From Euryarchaeota archaeon UBA251 (GTDB lineage Archaea; Thermoplasmatota; Poseidoniia; Poseidoniales; Thalassarchaeaceae): DNA of 6,784 nt. The stretch spans positions 1 to 6,784 of the forward strand of contig DAFJ01000013.1 of NCBI GenBank assembly GCA_002497905.1, read 5' to 3'. A model generated the notes under the pieces. The model had not been told where the DNA came from. It saw only the letters and a program-made list of their open reading frames with translations, and searched no databases. Position 1 is the stretch's first letter; each line of letters opens with the position of its first letter. A program made the translations under genes and the position numbers. Of the stretch, positions 5,801 to 6,784 are shown piece after piece.

Positions 5801-6162
5801 TTATCGATTAGTCCAGACAGTAGCACCACATCTGGAACATTTACGCCGTCCTTATCGCGGTCGCAAGTAATCGTCTGATCCCCGTCTGTTCCAATATGAA
5901 TTGTAGGTGCTCTCTCTGTTGGAGGAGGGAGCTCATCATCATCATCTGCCCCCTTTTCACAACCGGTAGCATTCACTTCCCTATCTGCAGCTGTTGATGG
6001 ACAATCGTCTATATTGTCAAGAATTCCGTCACCATCTGCGTCCACTAAATCAAAGATATCTGTAGAGTTCAACTCACCATCGCTCCCAACACAACCTGCA
6101 AGAACTGATACGAACATGAGTAATGTGAGTAGTAGCGCTTTAGGAACAACCTTCGTAGACAT
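2818..6162 (-). CDS. Large surface lipoprotein with four internal domain repeats and calcium-binding repeats
   Basis: I do not recognise a named family for the whole 1114-residue protein. Residues 1-24 are a Sec-type lipoprotein signal: basic start, hydrophobic stretch about 9-20, lipobox LAGC with lipidation Cys24 and no twin arginine. A thrombospondin-type-3-like segment (DADGDGILDNIDDCP, 41-55) and an acidic/proline linker (about 72-86) follow. Four divergent copies of a domain span residues 100-292, 315-525, 548-757 and 772-985. Residues 991-1100 are aspartate-rich calcium repeats, and no C-terminal membrane helix follows. Of 12 cysteines, one is the lipobox, C54/C68 sit in the type-3 segment, and eight bracket the four repeats as pairs; only C1070 lacks an obvious partner. 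Sequons include N32, N64, N306, N423 and N549. Expected outside the cell, tethered by the N-terminal lipid; adhesion or ligand binding is a guess. It has its own promoter and converges on trmJ. Confidence 0.93.
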   Translation of the reverse strand: MSTKVVPKALLLTLLMFVSVLAGCVGSDGELNSTDIFDLVDADGDGILDNIDDCPSTAADREVNATGCEKGADDDDELPPPTERAPTIHIGTDGDQTITCDRDKDGVNVPDVVLLSGLIDNYDTSMLDTYPNPSAELDLWHDQIPGYIGNLPGSEYDTPRVGQIVMHTFHLPYSVTGGTITDATLEMRLNYQDDGLPTAVGVTPSDTIMLRFEDTTNAAWSMNIDLTATSPTAPWLDAIYFMHLDTLPMAGINAAQGAAGNTNLIPSMNSADLLDIVVYDTQMVDYFELSLCVTPGDPPFNPTHDNITIGHSYECELRTNPNPDLNSLTTYTDYVMTAGINDIFAVPPPSETASPSAALSSYHNGQFPGFTPAVDYDDMNPGAHFLESFDWSAYVQAQASINNFQSYQLVDAYLEFQLRGRSNESSADDVFVMNHITNPVGVTSPVVTPTTWWADIGTSSMNQVGSWGTHYTMYLSDMPASGSSLDILNSAIGSVDMIPNMDVFKSLDITIRDDQAVDYIELHLCFEEVDDFEKIPDEKWQTPGSYGCNVTLNNTHQTVYTAGMDDDYSWNTVDSLTNPSPSLMNWASGMMFNSQQTSVNQINNLLEFDQGFNYDDGILIHTFSNLPSAGIQGSMYITDAKLSINFKDGGGFGNPNYADDMISLRFENPTYGPSTVTHWSAMVGNLNSNVPEYNAVLHLDELPVSGTTTLEAMAASAASGTTTGGPVYLISPMNALSILDVTIQDGIVVDDMQLTVCAEDLSVGTGGFTDNCSTGTNYVIEEYTAGFLDNYDTQLVDPSMAYSPSQLEFMQWSQQASGNTWSSNQIGDFDIIQQNKWLMHQFTGLPNDILQANLEIGMKDYGTVTETDSLILSWFETDDGTASGNWLGGNQNGVVTSDIWNNPSGQYSSQLVNYQFSQLTAATTGPGYVLSLDMNAMHSAGTVFNGPSSLVAGPWSLIDELNSKSYFEVLVQDDTIVDFIRLTICRDKIAEADYDGDGIPDSVEGYTNDTDNDGTPDYQDIDSDGDNIHDTTEWFDQSGAPGADTDGNTVPDYLDTDSDGDGISDGVESCLDIDGDQVGNWRDTNSDGDQYLDIEEWTGSVTGSSSDPYDPNSP
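2863..3192 (-). repeat. C-terminal aspartate-rich calcium-binding repeats of the lipoprotein
   Basis: The region encodes residues 991-1100, containing repeated DxDxDG-type loops: DYDGDGIPDSVEG, DTDNDGTPDYQD, DSDGDNIHDTTEW, DTDGNTVPDYLD, DSDGDGISDGVES, DIDGDQVGNWRD and NSDGDQYLDIEEW. This is the thrombospondin-type-3/bacterial calcium-repeat pattern, with E-W or E-S ends on alternate units. The repetition shows in the DNA as recurring CCATCACTATC on the plus strand (near 2984 and 3090). Calcium binding is inferred from the spacing of acidic side chains; it would rigidify the domain. Confidence 0.85.
3208..5865 (-). repeat. Four-copy protein domain array in the lipoprotein
   Basis: Units in protein order occupy 5287-5865, 4588-5220, 3892-4521 and 3208-3849, each from its first to its last cysteine (193-214 residues). 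Shared motifs in order are: a cysteine; 12-22 residues later TAGxxDNYD (115-123, 337-345, 561-569, 784-792); PSxxL (133, 355, 581, 804); HxFxxLP (167, 621, 840; absent in unit 2); ITDAxLE (180, 409, 637, 849); DxIxLRF (206, 659; weaker in units 2 and 4); LDxLPxSG (244, 698; weaker elsewhere); and the best-conserved end, LDITIxDDxxVDYIELxLC, finishing at C292, C525, C757 and C985. Divergence is high, so the duplication is old. Alternating hydrophobic residues suggest a beta-sandwich, possibly with one disulfide per unit. Confidence 0.82.
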
Positions 6163-6183
6163 ATTTCTACGGATAAAGAATCA

Positions 6184-6191
6184 GTATATAA
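6184..6191 (-). promoter_or_regulatory. TATA box of the lipoprotein gene, positioned for a leaderless transcript
   Basis: On the minus strand the 53-nt gap between the QueD-like gene and the lipoprotein gene contains TTATATAC, a near-consensus archaeal TATA box. Its centre is about 25-26 nt before the A of the ATG at 6162. With the usual 25-27 nt spacing, transcription would start at or next to the ATG, leaving no leader. Consistent with this, no GGTGA-type site precedes this ATG, unlike most other genes in the window. The lipoprotein is therefore probably transcribed separately from msrB-queD. Confidence 0.7.
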
Positions 6192-6215
6192 TCACGGTTC
6201 CTTATTGATGATACA

Positions 6216-6668
6216 TTAATCGGAACACCACGAAGCCCAAGATTTCGGCGTCTCTCTCACATGCATGGCGACTAGTCGCAATCTATTCCCATACGATGAT
6301 TGAATCAATGGTTCAACTCTCTCAAAGGCCCATCTTGCAAGATTCTCTGCTGTAGGAATGAAATCTACAATCACTGTTCTATGACTCGGACCCATAGCTT
6401 GGAGGGCTTGAATCGCATCATTATCCTCCGAATATACAACAAAAGCATGATCGACGATATCATGAATCTCGCGCGTTAAAATCACCGATATATCTCCAAA
6501 ATCCATCAACATCCCTTCATCTGAGACACCTGATTCAGTAACTACGTCGCCTTCAATTTCTGCTTCCCAACGGTATCGGTGCCCATGTAGATGCCTACAT
6601 TTGCTCTTGTGATTGGGCACACGATGACCGGTATCGGTCTCAACCCAACGGCGAATCGATGTAACCAT
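6216..6668 (-). CDS. queD: 6-carboxy-tetrahydropterin synthase QueD / 6-pyruvoyl-tetrahydropterin synthase family
   Basis: A 150-residue tunnel-fold enzyme, a normal length for the family. Zinc ligands are H15 and the HGH pair H28/H30. C24 sits in KCRHLHGH, the Cys-x3-His-Gly-His arrangement of QueD, where the cysteine is catalytic. GMLMDFGD at 52-59, the D73-H74 dyad in IVDHAF, PTAENLA at 105-111 and the substrate-binding E139-T140 in VRETPKSW complete the set. QueD turns dihydroneopterin triphosphate into 6-carboxy-tetrahydropterin, the second step towards preQ0; in archaea this leads to archaeosine in tRNA. The residue after HGH is Arg31 where Asn is common. It starts 2 nt after the msrB stop, with a GGAGAGTGAT site inside the msrB end, so the two are probably cotranscribed. 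No other queuosine-type gene is visible, so a pterin role cannot be excluded. Confidence 0.9.
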   Translation of the reverse strand: MVTSIRRWVETDTGHRVPNHKSKCRHLHGHRYRWEAEIEGDVVTESGVSDEGMLMDFGDISVILTREIHDIVDHAFVVYSEDNDAIQALQAMGPSHRTVIVDFIPTAENLARWAFERVEPLIQSSYGNRLRLVAMHVRETPKSWASWCSD

Positions 6669-6670
6669 TA

Positions 6671-6784
6671 CTAATCACTCTCCGCGAATGTAAGACACAC
6701 TGAATTGATGCAATATCTTTCGCCACCATTCTCGCGAGGGCCATCGTTGAAAACATGGCCAAGATGTGCATCACAGGATTGGCA
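6671..6784 (-). CDS. msrB: Peptide-methionine (R)-S-oxide reductase MsrB, C-terminal fragment (5' end outside window)
   Basis: The last 37 codons of msrB run in from the right edge. The visible protein contains CQSCDAHLGHVFNDGP, holding the second zinc-binding CxxC pair and the conserved HLGHVF, followed by ERYCINSVCLTF, in which the cysteine of RYCIN is the catalytic nucleophile that reduces methionine-R-sulfoxide. These are diagnostic of MsrB, which repairs oxidised proteins with thioredoxin-type electron donors. A further cysteine lies five residues after the nucleophile, where serine or alanine is more usual. The protein ends in AESD, and the TAG stop at 6671-6673 is 2 nt before the queD ATG. 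About the first two thirds of the gene is outside the window, so the start, first CxxC and any fusion cannot be assessed. Confidence 0.94.
   Translation of the reverse strand, partial: CQSCDAHLGHVFNDGPRENGGERYCINSVCLTFAESD
6674..6683 (-). promoter_or_regulatory. Ribosome binding site of queD within the msrB end
   Basis: GGAGAGTGAT on the minus strand overlaps the last codons of msrB. Its GTGAT part ends 5 nt before the queD ATG, the same spacing as the better GGTGA sites of the ribosomal operon, with one mismatch to GGTGAT. It supports the queD start and coupling to msrB. Confidence 0.5.

Noticed and set aside
6014..6208. Plus-strand reading frame over the lipoprotein start and its promoter
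   Set aside because: It is the reverse shadow of the signal peptide and type-3-like segment and runs through the TATA box; no ribosome site.
1..6784. Mobile element, defence system or horizontally acquired island
   Set aside because: No transposase, integrase, terminal inverted repeats, attachment site, tRNA gene or toxin/nuclease motif is visible. All recognisable genes are housekeeping or surface proteins.

Overview
The window looks like chromosomal DNA from a planktonic euryarchaeon, most likely a Marine Group II (Candidatus Poseidoniales) type organism. Four archaeal/eukaryotic-type ribosomal proteins (S19e, L39e, L31e, S17e) establish the archaeal domain. They are preceded by GGTGA-type Shine-Dalgarno sites and, in places, TATA-like boxes. 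The narrower assignment is inference from the large lipidated, calcium-repeat surface protein and the acidic tail on L31e; a marker-gene phylogeny would settle it.

Layout. (1) 1-759, minus strand: 5' part of a membrane-anchored extracytoplasmic protein that runs off the left edge. (2) 760-892: divergent, GC-rich intergenic region with short inverted repeats and a TATA-like box facing right. (3) 893-2805, plus strand: a tight translation operon of rpS19e, rpL39e, rpL31e, rpS17e and a TrmJ-like SPOUT tRNA methyltransferase. Spacings are 10, 6, -1 and 11 nt. The Shine-Dalgarno sites for L39e, L31e and S17e lie in or across the end of the preceding gene. (4) 2818-6162, minus strand, convergent with the operon after only 12 nt: a 1114-residue predicted lipoprotein. 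It has an N-terminal lipobox, a short thrombospondin-type-3-like calcium segment, four divergent copies of a ~190-215-residue domain each bracketed by one cysteine pair, and a C-terminal block of aspartate-rich calcium repeats. (5) 6216-6784, minus strand: a QueD/6-pyruvoyl-tetrahydropterin-synthase family enzyme, with the 3' end of msrB 2 nt upstream and off the right edge.

Function. The plus-strand operon joins ribosome assembly to tRNA modification. The QueD-like enzyme fits the early deazapurine steps leading to archaeosine. MsrB repairs oxidised methionine. The lipoprotein and the left-edge membrane protein are cell-surface products with no recognisable enzymatic motif. No transposon, CRISPR array, convincing tRNA or defence system is visible. 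The least explained item is the four-unit domain array of the lipoprotein.
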